DNA from: Modestobacter sp. VKM Ac-2977
GTDB taxonomy: Bacteria; Actinomycetota; Actinomycetes; Mycobacteriales; Geodermatophilaceae
Length of the DNA: 64,000 bases
NCBI RefSeq assembly: GCF_026968045.1
Contig: NZ_JAPVBQ010000001.1
Location: 1 to 64,000, forward strand
Direction of reading: 5' to 3'
Part shown: piece by piece, positions 49,406 through 57,832 of the stretch
How positions within the stretch are numbered: the first letter of the stretch is position 1
How the letters are laid out: the number at the start of each line of letters is the position of its first letter
The notes under the pieces: model-generated
What the model saw: only the letters and a program-made list of their open reading frames with translations
Database searches by the model: none
What the model was told of the DNA's origin: nothing
Position numbers and translations under genes: made by a program

Positions 49406-50611
49406 GTGCAACCGTTCCGACCCGAGGTCTCCGCGCGCCTGGCCCAGCTCGCTCCGCCGCTGCTGAGCCAGCTCGACGAGATGACCTCCCGGATGATCAG
49501 CATCCTGGAGCGCACCGAGGGGGCCTACACCGAGCAGGGTCCCGTCGTCCGGGCCGAGTTGTTCGAGTCCAGCCGGGCCAACCTCGAGCGGGCGGTGCGC
49601 ACCCTGATGGGCGACTCCGACGACGGTGGCCGCGCGGCGCTCGCCGCGGCCCGGGAGGTCGGGAGCCGCCGGGCGATCCAGGGGGTGCCGCTGGAGACCG
49701 TGCTGCGCGCCTACCGGCTGGGCGGGCAGGTCACCTGGGAGGCGCTGCGTGCGACGGCCCGGGCCGCCGAGGCGCCCGGCGACAGCGACGTCCTGCTCGA
49801 GGTGGCGGGTTCGGTGTGGCACGTCAACGACGTGCAGTGCGCGGCCCTGGCCGAGGCCTACCGGACCGAGGAACGGCGGCTGGCCGGCATCGACGACCAG
49901 GCGCGCCAGCAGGTGCTGGACGGGCTGCTGGGTGGCCGCGGGGGCGACCCGGTGTTCGTCCGGACGGCGTCGGAGCTGCTGGCGCTGCCGCTGGACGGGC
50001 GGTTGGTCTGTGCCGTCGCGCCCCCGGACGAGTCCGGGGGGCCGAACCTCGACGATCCCGGCGCCCGGCTGCTGAAGCGGGGCGTGCGCTCGGTGTGGGG
50101 CTGGCGCTCCGGTGCCCAGGTCGGGGTGGTGGCGCTGGGCACCCGTCAGGTCGGCGACGTGCTCACCTGGCTGGCCGAGCTGGCCGGGGGCCCGGTGGGC
50201 GTCTCGGCCGTGGTGGACGGCGCCGCGGCGGTCGCCTCCGCCTGGCGGCTGGCCGACACCGCGGCCCGCACCCTGCCCCCCGGCCAGCCCCGGGTGGTCA
50301 CGATCGACGACCGGTTGCCCGAGGCGCTGCTGAGCAGCTCCCCGGAGATCACCCGCCGGCTCGTGGAGCAGTCGCTGGGCCGGCTGCTCGACCTGCCCGC
50401 CGACGAGCGCGACGTGCTGCTGGACACGCTGACCGCCGTGCTGGCCGCGGACGGGTCACCGACCCGGGCCGCCGACCAGCTCTACTGCCACCGCAACACG
50501 GTGATGCACCGGCTGCGCCGGATCGAGCAGGTCACCGGCCGGTCGGTGGCCGACCCCCGGTCCCGGCTGCTCTGGCAGCTCGCCCTGCTGGGGGCCGACC
50601 ACCACCGCTGA
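49406..50611 (+). CDS. PucR family transcriptional regulator
   Basis: A 401-residue protein from GTG 49406 (ATG 49361 is possible). It has an N-terminal RsbT co-antagonist-like region (SQLDEMTSRMISILERTEGAY), a middle GGDEF-like segment, and the C-terminal PucR helix-turn-helix (TLTAVLAADGSPTRAADQLYCHRNTVMHRLRRIEQ, represented by the AADQLYCHRNTVMHRLRRIE core). Such proteins activate nearby catabolic or transport genes; the divergent liv operon is the probable target. Confidence 0.9.
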   Translation: MQPFRPEVSARLAQLAPPLLSQLDEMTSRMISILERTEGAYTEQGPVVRAELFESSRANLERAVRTLMGDSDDGGRAALAAAREVGSRRAIQGVPLETVLRAYRLGGQVTWEALRATARAAEAPGDSDVLLEVAGSVWHVNDVQCAALAEAYRTEERRLAGIDDQARQQVLDGLLGGRGGDPVFVRTASELLALPLDGRLVCAVAPPDESGGPNLDDPGARLLKRGVRSVWGWRSGAQVGVVALGTRQVGDVLTWLAELAGGPVGVSAVVDGAAAVASAWRLADTAARTLPPGQPRVVTIDDRLPEALLSSSPEITRRLVEQSLGRLLDLPADERDVLLDTLTAVLAADGSPTRAADQLYCHRNTVMHRLRRIEQVTGRSVADPRSRLLWQLALLGADHHR

Positions 50612-50628
50612 CGGACCGGGGGAGGCGG

Positions 50629-50862
50629 TTACTGGAGGTAGTTCTCGACCTGCGGCTCCGGGCGCGGCTGGGCCTCGTCGGGGTCCTCGCCGTACTGCCG
50701 CTTGGCGTCCCGCTGGCGGACCAGGTCCCACAGCTGGTCGCGCTCCTCCTCGATCTGCCGGAGCCGGGCGCGCTGCTCGTCGGTGTGCTCGCTGGGGTCG
50801 CGGAGCGCGTGCTCCTCCTCGACCAGCGCGTCGATCTTGCTGCGGATCTCCTTGTCGTCCAT
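50629..50862 (-). CDS. DUF2630 family small coiled protein
   Basis: A 77-residue, highly charged helical protein starting MDDKEIRSKIDALVEEEHAL and containing LRQIEEERDQLWDLVRQRDAKR, the DUF2630 pattern. Function unknown. It ends 17 bases from the PucR stop, converging with it. Confidence 0.88.
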   Translation of the reverse strand: MDDKEIRSKIDALVEEEHALRDPSEHTDEQRARLRQIEEERDQLWDLVRQRDAKRQYGEDPDEAQPRPEPQVENYLQ

Positions 50863-50905
50863 GGCGGTCACCTTGCCCGGTCCGGGCGCCTCCCACGCCT
50901 GCCGG

Positions 50906-51826
50906 TCACGGCCGATCCGGCACCCAGCCCTCGACGAACGCAGCCAGCCGCCGGGTGACCGCGCCCCCGGCCCGGCCCAGCGCGAGCAGGGCCGCCCGGT
51001 CCAGCGGCACCCGGACCGTCCGCCGTCCGGCGTCGGCCACCCGCACCGCGTGCCCGTCGGCGACCAGCTCCGGCCAGGGGCGGTCCAGCTGGGCGCGGAC
51101 CCGGTCCAGCGCCGCAGCCGCCGGGCCGGCGTTGCCGGTGACCAGCGCGGTCACGAACGCCGGGTCGCTGCCGATCACCCGGGTGGCGTCCCGGAAGCTG
51201 CCGGCGGCGAGGGAGAGCGCGAGCGGGCCGGCTTGCTCGGCGGCGGCCGCCACCGCGGCGGCCAGCAGGTGCGGGACGGCGCTGATCGTCGCCACCGCGT
51301 CGTCGTGCTCGACGGCGGTCACCGGCACCACCTCGGCGCCGACGGCCAGCGCGATCTCGGCCACCCGCAGCCAGCGCCGCAGGTCGGTGTCGGCCTCCAG
51401 GCACAGCGCCCAGCGGGCACCGGCGAACAGGGTGGGGTCGACGGCGGTGTGCCCGGAGCGTTCGGTGCCGCACATCGGGTGCCCGCCGACGTACCGGTCC
51501 CCGTGGGCGGCCCCCAGTTCGGCGAGCACCGGCGCCTTCACCGAGCCCAGGTCGGTGACCGTGGCCCCGGGGTCGATCCGCAGCCCGTCCAGCGCCGTGG
51601 CCATCGCGGGGAGCGGGACGGCGAGCACGACCACCCCGGTCAGCTCCCGGCGGATCGCCACGCCGGCGTCCTCCGCTGCGTCGCGGGCGGCCGGGTCGAC
51701 GTCCCAGCCGGAGACAGGCCGCCCGGCCGCGGCCAGCGCGGCCGCCAGCGACCCGCCCAGCTGTCCGAGGCCGACCACGGACACCGGCGGTGCCGGCATC
51801 GTCGGGACGGGGAAGGAGCCGGTCAC
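50906..51826 (-). CDS. tyrA: Prephenate dehydrogenase
   Basis: A 306-residue protein from GTG 51826, overlapping the thioesterase stop. VSVVGLGQLGGSLAAALAAAG is the NAD(P) motif, TDLGSVKAPVL and GGHPMCGTERSG are TyrA substrate and catalytic His regions, and the C-terminal helical dimerisation domain includes SFRDATRVIGSDP. It converts prephenate to 4-hydroxyphenylpyruvate for tyrosine. No ACT domain is visible. Confidence 0.9.
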   Translation of the reverse strand: MTGSFPVPTMPAPPVSVVGLGQLGGSLAAALAAAGRPVSGWDVDPAARDAAEDAGVAIRRELTGVVVLAVPLPAMATALDGLRIDPGATVTDLGSVKAPVLAELGAAHGDRYVGGHPMCGTERSGHTAVDPTLFAGARWALCLEADTDLRRWLRVAEIALAVGAEVVPVTAVEHDDAVATISAVPHLLAAAVAAAAEQAGPLALSLAAGSFRDATRVIGSDPAFVTALVTGNAGPAAAALDRVRAQLDRPWPELVADGHAVRVADAGRRTVRVPLDRAALLALGRAGGAVTRRLAAFVEGWVPDRP

Positions 51827-52290
51827 GGCGCCGCCTCGCCGGTCTCCCAAGGGGTGCCCAGCCGGAAGACCCGGGCCAGGGCGGTGGCGACCGGCCGGCC
51901 GTCCGCGGTGGCCGCCTCGATCCGGTAGACGGCGGTGCGGCCGGTGCGGTGCAGCTCGACGCCCTCCGCGACCAGGTGGTCGCCGGGCCGGCCGGCGGAG
52001 AGGAACTCGGTGTGCACGTCCTGGGCGACGGCGACCGTGCCGTGGCTGTTGCTCACCGCGGCGTGCACCACGTCCAGCAGCGCCATCGTGGCGCCGCCGT
52101 GCGCCGTGCCGACCGCGTTGAGCAGGGTCGGGCCGACGGTCATCGACGCGCGGGCATAGCCGGGCCGGACCTCCTCCAGCTCGATGCCCAGGTGAGCGGC
52201 GAGCGGATCGGCGGCGAGGGCGGCGAACAGCGCCGGGGCGACGGCGGGGACGTCGACCGGCGCGCTGTCGTCGGGGAGGGCGTCGGCCAT
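51823..52290 (-). CDS. PaaI family thioesterase
   Basis: A 155-residue hotdog protein. LNAVGTAHGGATMALLDVVHAA is the HGG-helix motif and AQDVHTEFLSAGRPGDHLVAEG follows, as in PaaI enzymes. It is coupled upstream of tyrA and divergent from the tadA-associated gene. Probably hydrolyses aryl- or acyl-CoA esters. Confidence 0.88.
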   Translation of the reverse strand: MADALPDDSAPVDVPAVAPALFAALAADPLAAHLGIELEEVRPGYARASMTVGPTLLNAVGTAHGGATMALLDVVHAAVSNSHGTVAVAQDVHTEFLSAGRPGDHLVAEGVELHRTGRTAVYRIEAATADGRPVATALARVFRLGTPWETGEAAP

Positions 52291-52302
52291 GATCTACAGG
52301 CT

Positions 52303-52827
52303 ATGGCCCTCTCCTCCGACTCCGGCACCACGCTGCGGCAGAGCTTCGCCGTCCGGGTCAGCTCGGCCGCCGGTCGCTGGCAGTGCGAGCTGCTCGCCGC
52401 CGGCGCCGACGACGAGCTCCCGGCCCTGGAACGCGCGCTCGGCGAGCCGGGCACCGCCGGCTGGCCGGGCCCGTTCGTGGTCGTCGTCGACAGCCGCCTC
52501 TACTTCGTCGTGCTGCGACACGGACCGGGCGGCATGGTCCGGGCGCTGGTCTCCGACGCCACGTTCCAGGAGCACCTGCTCGCGGCCGAGGCGGTGGAGC
52601 GCTACGGCATCCCGGTCGAGACCGGCGCCACGATCGACGACGCCTTCGACGAGGACGGTCAGGGCTGGCCCGGCGGTGACCTCGACGTCTTCGCCGACGC
52701 CGGGCTGCCGGCCGAGGAGCTGGCCCGGCTGCTGGACTCCGACGAGCTGTGGGCCGACGAGATGGTGCTGGCCATCGCCGAACGGCTGGGCTTCGCCGAC
52801 GAGCTGACGGCGGTGGCGACCCCGTGA
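52303..52827 (+). CDS. tRNA adenosine deaminase-associated protein
   Basis: A 174-residue acidic protein starting MALSSDSGTTLRQSFAVRVS, with RWQCELLAAGADDELPAL and WPGGDLDVFADAGLPAEELARLL. This matches the actinobacterial family named for its location beside tadA, which is found 730 bases downstream. Function unproven. It is coupled to the HAD gene by a GTGA overlap. Confidence 0.87.
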   Translation: MALSSDSGTTLRQSFAVRVSSAAGRWQCELLAAGADDELPALERALGEPGTAGWPGPFVVVVDSRLYFVVLRHGPGGMVRALVSDATFQEHLLAAEAVERYGIPVETGATIDDAFDEDGQGWPGGDLDVFADAGLPAEELARLLDSDELWADEMVLAIAERLGFADELTAVATP

Positions 52828-53474
52828 GCGTCCCCGGCCACGTCAACGCCGTCGTCTTCGACCTGGGCGGCGTGCTCACCGAGAGCCCGCTGACCGCCTT
52901 CGCCGCCTACGAGGAGGAGGCGGCGCTGCCCGCCGGGTTCATCGTCGGGCTGAACAGCACGGACCCGGACACCAACGCGTGGGCCCGCTACGAGCGCCGG
53001 GAACTCGACGAGCCGGGGTTCCGGCGCGCCTTCGAGGCCGAGGCCGCCGCCGCCGGGCACCCGCTGGACGCCGCGCGGGTGCTCGCCGCGCTGGCGGGGG
53101 AGCTGCGCCCGGCGATGGTGGCGGCGGTGCAGCGGCTGCGGACGGCGGGGCTGCCGCTGGCGCTGCTGTCGAACAACGTGGCCCCGATGCAGCGCACCGG
53201 CCGGCTGGGCGAGCTGCTGGAGCTGTTCGACGTCGTTGTCGAGTCCTCGGTCGAGGGCGTGCGCAAGCCCGAGCCGGCGATCTACCCGCTCGCGGTGCAG
53301 CGCCTGTCGCAGGCGGTCGGCCGGGAGATCGCGCCGTCGGACTGCGCCTACCTGGACGACCTGGGCATCAACCTGAAGCCGGCCCGCGCGCTGGGGATGC
53401 ACACGGTCAAGGTCGTCGACCCCGCCGCCGCGCTCGCCGAGCTGTCGGCGCTCACCGGCCTGGACCTGACATGA
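52824..53474 (+). CDS. HAD-superfamily hydrolase (subfamily IA)
   Basis: A 216-residue HAD protein. VVFDLGGVLTESP is motif I with the first Asp followed by LGGV, LALLSNNVAP is motif II, VRKPEPAIYPLAV is motif III and YLDDLGINLKPARALG is motif IV. The second Asp of motif I is replaced by Gly, as in the haloacid-dehalogenase-like and epoxide-hydrolase N-terminal groups. Substrate unknown. Confidence 0.87.
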   Translation: MSVPGHVNAVVFDLGGVLTESPLTAFAAYEEEAALPAGFIVGLNSTDPDTNAWARYERRELDEPGFRRAFEAEAAAAGHPLDAARVLAALAGELRPAMVAAVQRLRTAGLPLALLSNNVAPMQRTGRLGELLELFDVVVESSVEGVRKPEPAIYPLAVQRLSQAVGREIAPSDCAYLDDLGINLKPARALGMHTVKVVDPAAALAELSALTGLDLT

Positions 53475-53489
53475 CCTCTCGGCGCAGTC

Positions 53490-53518
53490 GTGCTCTGGTC
53501 GCACCGGTGCGCCAGAGC
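53490..53518. repeat. Dispersed palindromic repeat, family 1, copy B
   Basis: GCTCTGG (53492-53498) and CCAGAGC (53512-53518) flank CGCACC/GGTGCG. The 29-base core has the same length and GTGCTCTGGT start as copy A at 19334-19362. It lies between the HAD stop and tadA. Confidence 0.6.
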
Positions 53519-53556
53519 TCGAGCGGCGGCGAGGCACGTCTGCGGGCGGGCCGGCG

Positions 53557-54015
53557 GTGACCGACGACGAGGCGATGCTGCGGGCGCTGGAGCTCGCGGC
53601 CGCCGCGCAGGAGTGGGGCGACACGCCGATCGGCGCCGTCGTCCTCGGGCCGGACGGGACGGTGCTGGCCGAGGCGGCCAACGAGCGGGAGAAGCAGGGC
53701 GACCCGACCGCGCACGCCGAGGTGCTGGCCCTGCGCGCCGCCGCGGCGGTGCACGGAGACGGCTGGCGGCTGACCGGGGCGAGCCTGGTGGTCACGCTGG
53801 AGCCCTGCACGATGTGCGCCGGGGCGAGCGTGCTGGCCCGGGTCGCGCGGGTGGTCTACGGCGCCGACGACCCGAAGGCGGGGGCCGCGGGTTCGTTGTG
53901 GGACGTCGTCCGGGACCGGCGGCTCAACCACCGGCCCGAGGTGACCGGCGGGGTCCGCGCCGAGGAGTCCGGCGCGTTGCTACGTGCGTTCTTCCGCGCG
54001 AAGCGGGGCCTGTAG
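53557..54015 (+). CDS. tadA: tRNA adenosine(34) deaminase TadA
   Basis: A 152-residue deaminase. The zinc/catalytic motifs TAHAEVLALR (H-A-E) and LEPCTMCAGA (P-C-x2-C) are complete. It converts A34 to inosine in tRNA-Arg(ACG), a gene present at 22090. GTG start. tRNA-Ser(CGA) follows directly. Confidence 0.95.
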   Translation: MTDDEAMLRALELAAAAQEWGDTPIGAVVLGPDGTVLAEAANEREKQGDPTAHAEVLALRAAAAVHGDGWRLTGASLVVTLEPCTMCAGASVLARVARVVYGADDPKAGAAGSLWDVVRDRRLNHRPEVTGGVRAEESGALLRAFFRAKRGL

Positions 54016-54025
54016 TCTCTCCGGC

Positions 54026-54113
54026 GGTGGCGTGTCCGAGCGGCCGAAGGAGCACGCCTCGAAAGCGTGTGAGGTGCAAGCCTCCGTGGGTTCAAATCCC
54101 ACCGCCACCGCCA
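54026..54113 (+). tRNA. tRNA-Ser (anticodon CGA)
   Basis: Acceptor GGTGGCG (54026-54032) pairs with CGCCACC (54103-54109), discriminator G at 54110, and CCA is encoded at 54111-54113. Loop CTCGAAA (54058-54064) gives anticodon CGA for TCG. Long variable arm present. Confidence 0.96.
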
Positions 54114-54171
54114 GTCGAGAACGGCAGTGCCCACCGGGGCGCTGTCGTTCTCGCGTTCCGGGGGACTCCCC

Positions 54172-56076
54172 TCAGACCGCGACGTCGTAGTCGATGAGCA
54201 GCTGGCCGTCGTCGCCCCGGACCAGGGTGATCTGGTGCTGCTCGGGTCGGACGGTGCCGTTGCGCTCGGTGAAGGTCACCGGCATCGAGGCGACGAGCGA
54301 CCCGTCCTGCGCCGACACCGGCCCGCGACGGACGTCCCGGAAGCGGTTCCAGAAGGCGAGGTAGGCCGACCTGCTGCCGATCTCCGCCCGCAGCCGGGGC
54401 CCGGTGCGCTCCCAGGCCGACTCGGGGTCGCCGGGCAGCAGTGCGTAGTAGCTGGTGATCGCCTGGGTCACCTCGGCGGCGGAGCCCGGGGCCGGGCCTG
54501 CGGGCGGCGGGGTCGAGCTCGGGGCTGCGGGCGGCGGTGCTGTCGTGGGCGTGGGGCTCGAGGTCGCCGTCGGGGTCGGGGTGGCCGCGGCGGTCGGGGT
54601 CTCGACCGTCGGCGTCTCCGACGGGGTCGCCGGCTCCTCCTCGGTCGCCGGCGCGGGCTCGGAGGACGACGGTGCGGGCTCGGAGGACGACCGTGCCGGC
54701 GGTGGGGTGCTGGCCGCTGCCGACGGCGCCCCGCCGTCGTCCTGCCGGGCGTTGAGCCAGACCGCGCCGAGCGTGCCGGACAGGGCGAGGAGCACCACTG
54801 CGACGGCGGCGAGCAGGCGGGACCGGCGGCGACCGCGGCGCGGCGCGGGGACGGACGAGGTGGGCCGGTCGGCCGCAGGCACCGCACCGGCCACCGGTGT
54901 GGCACTGCCGGTCCCCGGGCCGGCGGTGGCCTCGGGCTGACCGCCGGTCTCCGGGGACGGCGCCGGGGCGGCCGGGACCGCCGACCGGGCGGCGGCCGCC
55001 CCTGCGGCGGACGCGGCGGATGCGGAGTCGGCGTCGGCGGACCCGGTCATGGGGGAGTCGGGGCCGGTGGACTCGGTGGACCCGGTGGACCCGGTGGACC
55101 CGGTGGACCCGGTGGTGGGGGAGACGGTGGCGGCCGGCCCGTCCGTCGGGCCGGTCGGCTCCGCGTCGGACACCGGGCGCAGGTCGGCGAGCGTCGGCAG
55201 CAGCGGCGTGCGCGCGGTGAGCACCTCGGTGACGTCGCCGTCCCGGCCGGCGGCCAGCTTCGCCAGCTGGTCACGTACCTGCGACATCGTCGGCCGCTTC
55301 GCCGGGTCGTTGTCCAGCATGCGCCGGAGCGGCCGGGTGAGCGCCCCGGCGTTCCGCGGGCGGTTCACGTTCCCGCCGGCGACCCGATGGAGCATCTCCA
55401 GCGGGTTCTCCGTCATGCCGAACGGCGGGGTCCCCTCCAGGCAGGCGTGCAGCGTCGCACCCAGGGAGAAGACGTCACTGGCCTCCCCGGGCTCCTGCCC
55501 GCGGGCGACCTCGGGGGCCAGGTAGGCCGGCGTCCCCTTGACCACGCCGGTCTGGGTGAGGGAGACGTCGCCACGGGCCCGGGAGATGCCGAAGTCGGTG
55601 ATCTTCACCAGGCCGGCGCTGCGCGGCCCCTCGCCGATCAGGATGTTGCCCGGCTTCACGTCCCGGTGGACCACGCCGACGGCGTGCGTGGCCACCAGCG
55701 CATCGGCGACCTGGGCGCCGATCTGGGCCACCTGCTGCACCGGCAGCGTGCCCCGCTGGGCCAGCACGCTCGCCAGGCTCTGGGAGGGCAGGTACTCCAT
55801 GATCAGCCACGGCGTCCCGCCGTCGTCGACCATGTCGTAGACGGCGACGGCGTGTGGATGGGTCAGCCGGGCGGCGATCCGGCCCTCGCGCATCGCCGCC
55901 TCGCGGTGCCCGGCCGTCGTCTCAGGGTCGCTGCCGAGCGGGATCAGCACCTGCTTGACCGCGACGTCACGGCCCAGCAGCTCGTCCCGAGCCAGCCAGA
56001 CCGCCCCCATCGCCCCGCCGCCGAGCCGGGAGCGCAGTAGGTAGCGCCCGGCCACCCGGGCGCCCGGCGCCGTCAC
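54172..56076 (-). CDS. Membrane-anchored serine/threonine protein kinase
   Basis: A 634-residue PknB-type kinase from GTG 56076. Kinase residues about 10-275: LGGGAMGAVWLARD, AVKQV, HRDVKPGNIL, DFGIS and GTPAYLAPE are all present. A Ser/Thr/Gly and Ala/Pro linker (about 305-430) leads to a TM helix (LLAAVAVVLLALSGTLGAVWL near 437-457). The extracellular part is a Ser/Thr/Pro stretch followed by a folded C-terminal domain from about 545 (VTQAITSYYALLPGDPESAW), similar to the extracellular helix-sheet sensor domains found in actinobacterial Ser/Thr kinases. No PASTA repeats are seen. An extended ATG start would overlap the next gene by 50 bases. Confidence 0.9.
   Translation of the reverse strand: MTAPGARVAGRYLLRSRLGGGAMGAVWLARDELLGRDVAVKQVLIPLGSDPETTAGHREAAMREGRIAARLTHPHAVAVYDMVDDGGTPWLIMEYLPSQSLASVLAQRGTLPVQQVAQIGAQVADALVATHAVGVVHRDVKPGNILIGEGPRSAGLVKITDFGISRARGDVSLTQTGVVKGTPAYLAPEVARGQEPGEASDVFSLGATLHACLEGTPPFGMTENPLEMLHRVAGGNVNRPRNAGALTRPLRRMLDNDPAKRPTMSQVRDQLAKLAAGRDGDVTEVLTARTPLLPTLADLRPVSDAEPTGPTDGPAATVSPTTGSTGSTGSTGSTESTGPDSPMTGSADADSASAASAAGAAAARSAVPAAPAPSPETGGQPEATAGPGTGSATPVAGAVPAADRPTSSVPAPRRGRRRSRLLAAVAVVLLALSGTLGAVWLNARQDDGGAPSAAASTPPPARSSSEPAPSSSEPAPATEEEPATPSETPTVETPTAAATPTPTATSSPTPTTAPPPAAPSSTPPPAGPAPGSAAEVTQAITSYYALLPGDPESAWERTGPRLRAEIGSRSAYLAFWNRFRDVRRGPVSAQDGSLVASMPVTFTERNGTVRPEQHQITLVRGDDGQLLIDYDVAV
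55063..55114 (-). repeat. Tandem 9-base coding repeats in the kinase linker
   Basis: Five to six copies of a GGTGGACCC unit encode tandem Gly-Ser-Thr (GSTGSTGST) on the minus strand. The copies are nearly identical, so length may vary by slippage. Confidence 0.75.
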
Positions 56077-56107
56077 CCCAGCCCTGCTCGCACCCGGCCC
56101 ACCCGCG

Positions 56108-56455
56108 TCAGGCGGAGACCGGGGCCCCGTACCGGCGCGCGTACTCGGTCTGGGCACCCTCGGGCAGCGCGTCGTAGAGGTCGGCCAGCTGGTCGACCGA
56201 GCTCTGCGGCAGCTCGTCGAACAGCTGCCGCCAGCTCGGCGGCTCGTCGTGGCTGCGGGTCAGCAGCAGCTCCCACGCCCGGGTCTGCCGCTCGCGCTGC
56301 GCCCGCCCGGCGACCAGGCCGGAGAGGTACTGGTCCTTGGCGGCGTCCTTCTCGGCGCGGGTGGCGTCGGGCGGGAGGTTGCTGGGGTCGGTCTCCTCCA
56401 GTGCGGTGACGATCGCCGCGACCACGTCGGGGCGTACCTGTTCAGCGCTGCTCAT
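56108..56455 (-). CDS. Hypothetical protein (115 residues)
   Basis: A helical, charged protein starting MSSAEQVRPDVVAAIVTALEE and containing ATRAEKDAAKDQYLSGLVAG, WELLLTRSHDEPPSW and VDQLADLYDALP. No family recognised. It precedes the kinase gene by 31 bases on the same strand, so co-transcription is likely. Good codon use supports it. Confidence 0.75.
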   Translation of the reverse strand: MSSAEQVRPDVVAAIVTALEETDPSNLPPDATRAEKDAAKDQYLSGLVAGRAQRERQTRAWELLLTRSHDEPPSWRQLFDELPQSSVDQLADLYDALPEGAQTEYARRYGAPVSA

Positions 56456-56594
56456 GTCGGTCCTCCCGGTGTCCGGTCCGTGCGGCGGTCGCCGTCCCGT
56501 AGATCACTCAACCACTCTCCGGCCCCGCTGGCCGCTCGGGTGGAGGGGAGCGGCTGACCGCCGTGGACCCGACCGGTACAGTGGCCCGCGCACT

Positions 56595-56679
56595 GGAGGA
56601 TTCGCCTAGTGGCCTATGGCGCTCGCTTGGAAAGCGGGTTGGGTGCAAGCCCTCGGGAGTTCGAATCTCCCATCCTCCG
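56595..56679 (+). tRNA. tRNA-Ser (anticodon GGA)
   Basis: Acceptor GGAGGAT (56595-56601) pairs with ATCCTCC (56672-56678), discriminator G at 56679. Loop TTGGAAA (56627-56633) gives anticodon GGA. The T-arm GGAGTTCGAATCTCC is intact. CCA is not encoded. Confidence 0.96.
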
Positions 56680-57591
56680 CACGTAGAGCGCCGTCACGGC
56701 GCCGAGCATGAGCACGCCCCCGACCAGTGCGGTCGGGGCGAGCCGCTCCCCGAGCACCACGGCCGCCAGCGCGGTCGCGGTCAGCGGCTCCAGCAGCGTC
56801 ACGATCGAGGCGACCGCGGCCGGCACGGCCCGTACCCCGGTGAAGAACAGCCCGTACGCCAGCGCGGTCGGCACCAGCCCGAGGTAGACCAGCAGCGCCA
56901 GCCCCAGCGGGTCGGCGGTGAGGTCGAGCCCCTCGGCCAGCGCCACCGGCGTCAGCAGCACGGCGCCCACCGTGAAGCCCACCGTCGTCGTCGGCACCCC
57001 GGCCGGGGCACCGGCCGACAGCAGCACGACGGCGGCGTAGGCGATCGCGCAGCCGACCGCGGCCAGCGCGCCCAGCACGACCGAGTCCCCGCCGTCGCCG
57101 CCCGCGGAGACCCCCACGAGCAGCACCAGCCCGGCCAGCGCGACGACCAGGGCGCCCCCCGTCGCCCGGTCGGGGCGGCCGTGCCCGAGCGCGGCGGCGC
57201 CCACGGCGACCAGCAGCGGCGCCAGGCCCAGCGCGACCAGCGTCGCGATGCTCACCCCCGCCGTGGCCACGGCGGCGAAGTAGGCGGCCTGGTAGGCCGC
57301 CAGCCCTGCGCCGACGCCGGCCAGCCGCCAGCGCAGCGACCGCGACCAGGCCACGGGCTGGACGGCGGACCGCGCCGCGCGGCGCCGTCCGAGCAGGTGG
57401 ACGGCGAGCAGGGCGACGGCGCCGACGGCCATCCGGTGCCAGGCGACGTCCAGCGGGTCGAGGTCGGTGCGGTCGGCGACCAGGTCACCGCTGATGCCCG
57501 CGGTCCCCCAGCACAGCGCGGCGAGGACGACGAGCACGAAGCCCCGGGCGGACGGGGAGGCCGGGCCGGGCTGAGGGGTGCGCCCGGTCAT
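56614..57591 (-). CDS. EamA/DMT family transporter, overlapping tRNA-Ser
   Basis: A 325-residue protein with ten helices and two EamA repeats (GFVLVVLAALCWGTAGISGD and VVLGALAAVGCAIAYAAVVLL). The second repeat ends PLTATALAAVVLGERLAP, the EamA PVxAxxxGxxxLGE pattern. It probably exports metabolites. Its last 22 codons (ending SNSRGLAPNPLSKRAP) are antisense to tRNA-Ser(GGA), so the real coding tail overlaps the tRNA by 66 bases unless the reading frame was originally shorter. Confidence 0.85.
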   Translation of the reverse strand: MTGRTPQPGPASPSARGFVLVVLAALCWGTAGISGDLVADRTDLDPLDVAWHRMAVGAVALLAVHLLGRRRAARSAVQPVAWSRSLRWRLAGVGAGLAAYQAAYFAAVATAGVSIATLVALGLAPLLVAVGAAALGHGRPDRATGGALVVALAGLVLLVGVSAGGDGGDSVVLGALAAVGCAIAYAAVVLLSAGAPAGVPTTTVGFTVGAVLLTPVALAEGLDLTADPLGLALLVYLGLVPTALAYGLFFTGVRAVPAAVASIVTLLEPLTATALAAVVLGERLAPTALVGGVLMLGAVTALYVRRMGDSNSRGLAPNPLSKRAP

Positions 57592-57659
57592 GCGGCGGGA
57601 GCGTACGGGGGGTGCCGGCGGCGGGTGCGGCGTCCGTCGCGGTCGCGTCCTCTACAGTG

Positions 57660-57757
57660 GGCGTCGACCCCTCGTGCGGCGTCACCCTGTGAACCTCCCC
57701 AGGGCCGGAAGGCAGCAAGGATAAGCGGGCTCTGGCGGGTGTGCGGGGGGTCCTTTC
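57660..57757 (+). ncRNA. ffs: Signal recognition particle RNA (4.5S type)
   Basis: The invariant SRP core CAGGGCCGGAAGGCAGCAAG is at 57710-57729, preceded by GTGAAC. CACCC on the 5' side and GGGTG on the 3' side close the apical helix, and GACCCC near 57666 pairs with GGGGTC ending about 57753. A T-rich TCCTTTCTCTTT tract follows. It sits upstream of dnaX, a common place in actinobacteria. Ends are estimated to a few bases. Confidence 0.92.
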
Positions 57758-57832
57758 TCTTTCCCGACGGTTCCCAGGCTCCTCCCAGGTTCGTGCGCTG
57801 CAATGCACCCACCTTCGAGCGGGGGAGTGGCC

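Noticed and set aside
55063-55114. CRISPR or satellite array
   Set aside because: The 9-base repeats encode a Gly-Ser-Thr linker inside the kinase and have no spacers.
56614-56680. C-terminal EamA tail as a functional peptide
   Set aside because: The SNSRGLAPNPLSKRA stretch is exactly the antisense of tRNA-Ser(GGA), so its sequence is fixed by the tRNA, not by selection on the protein.
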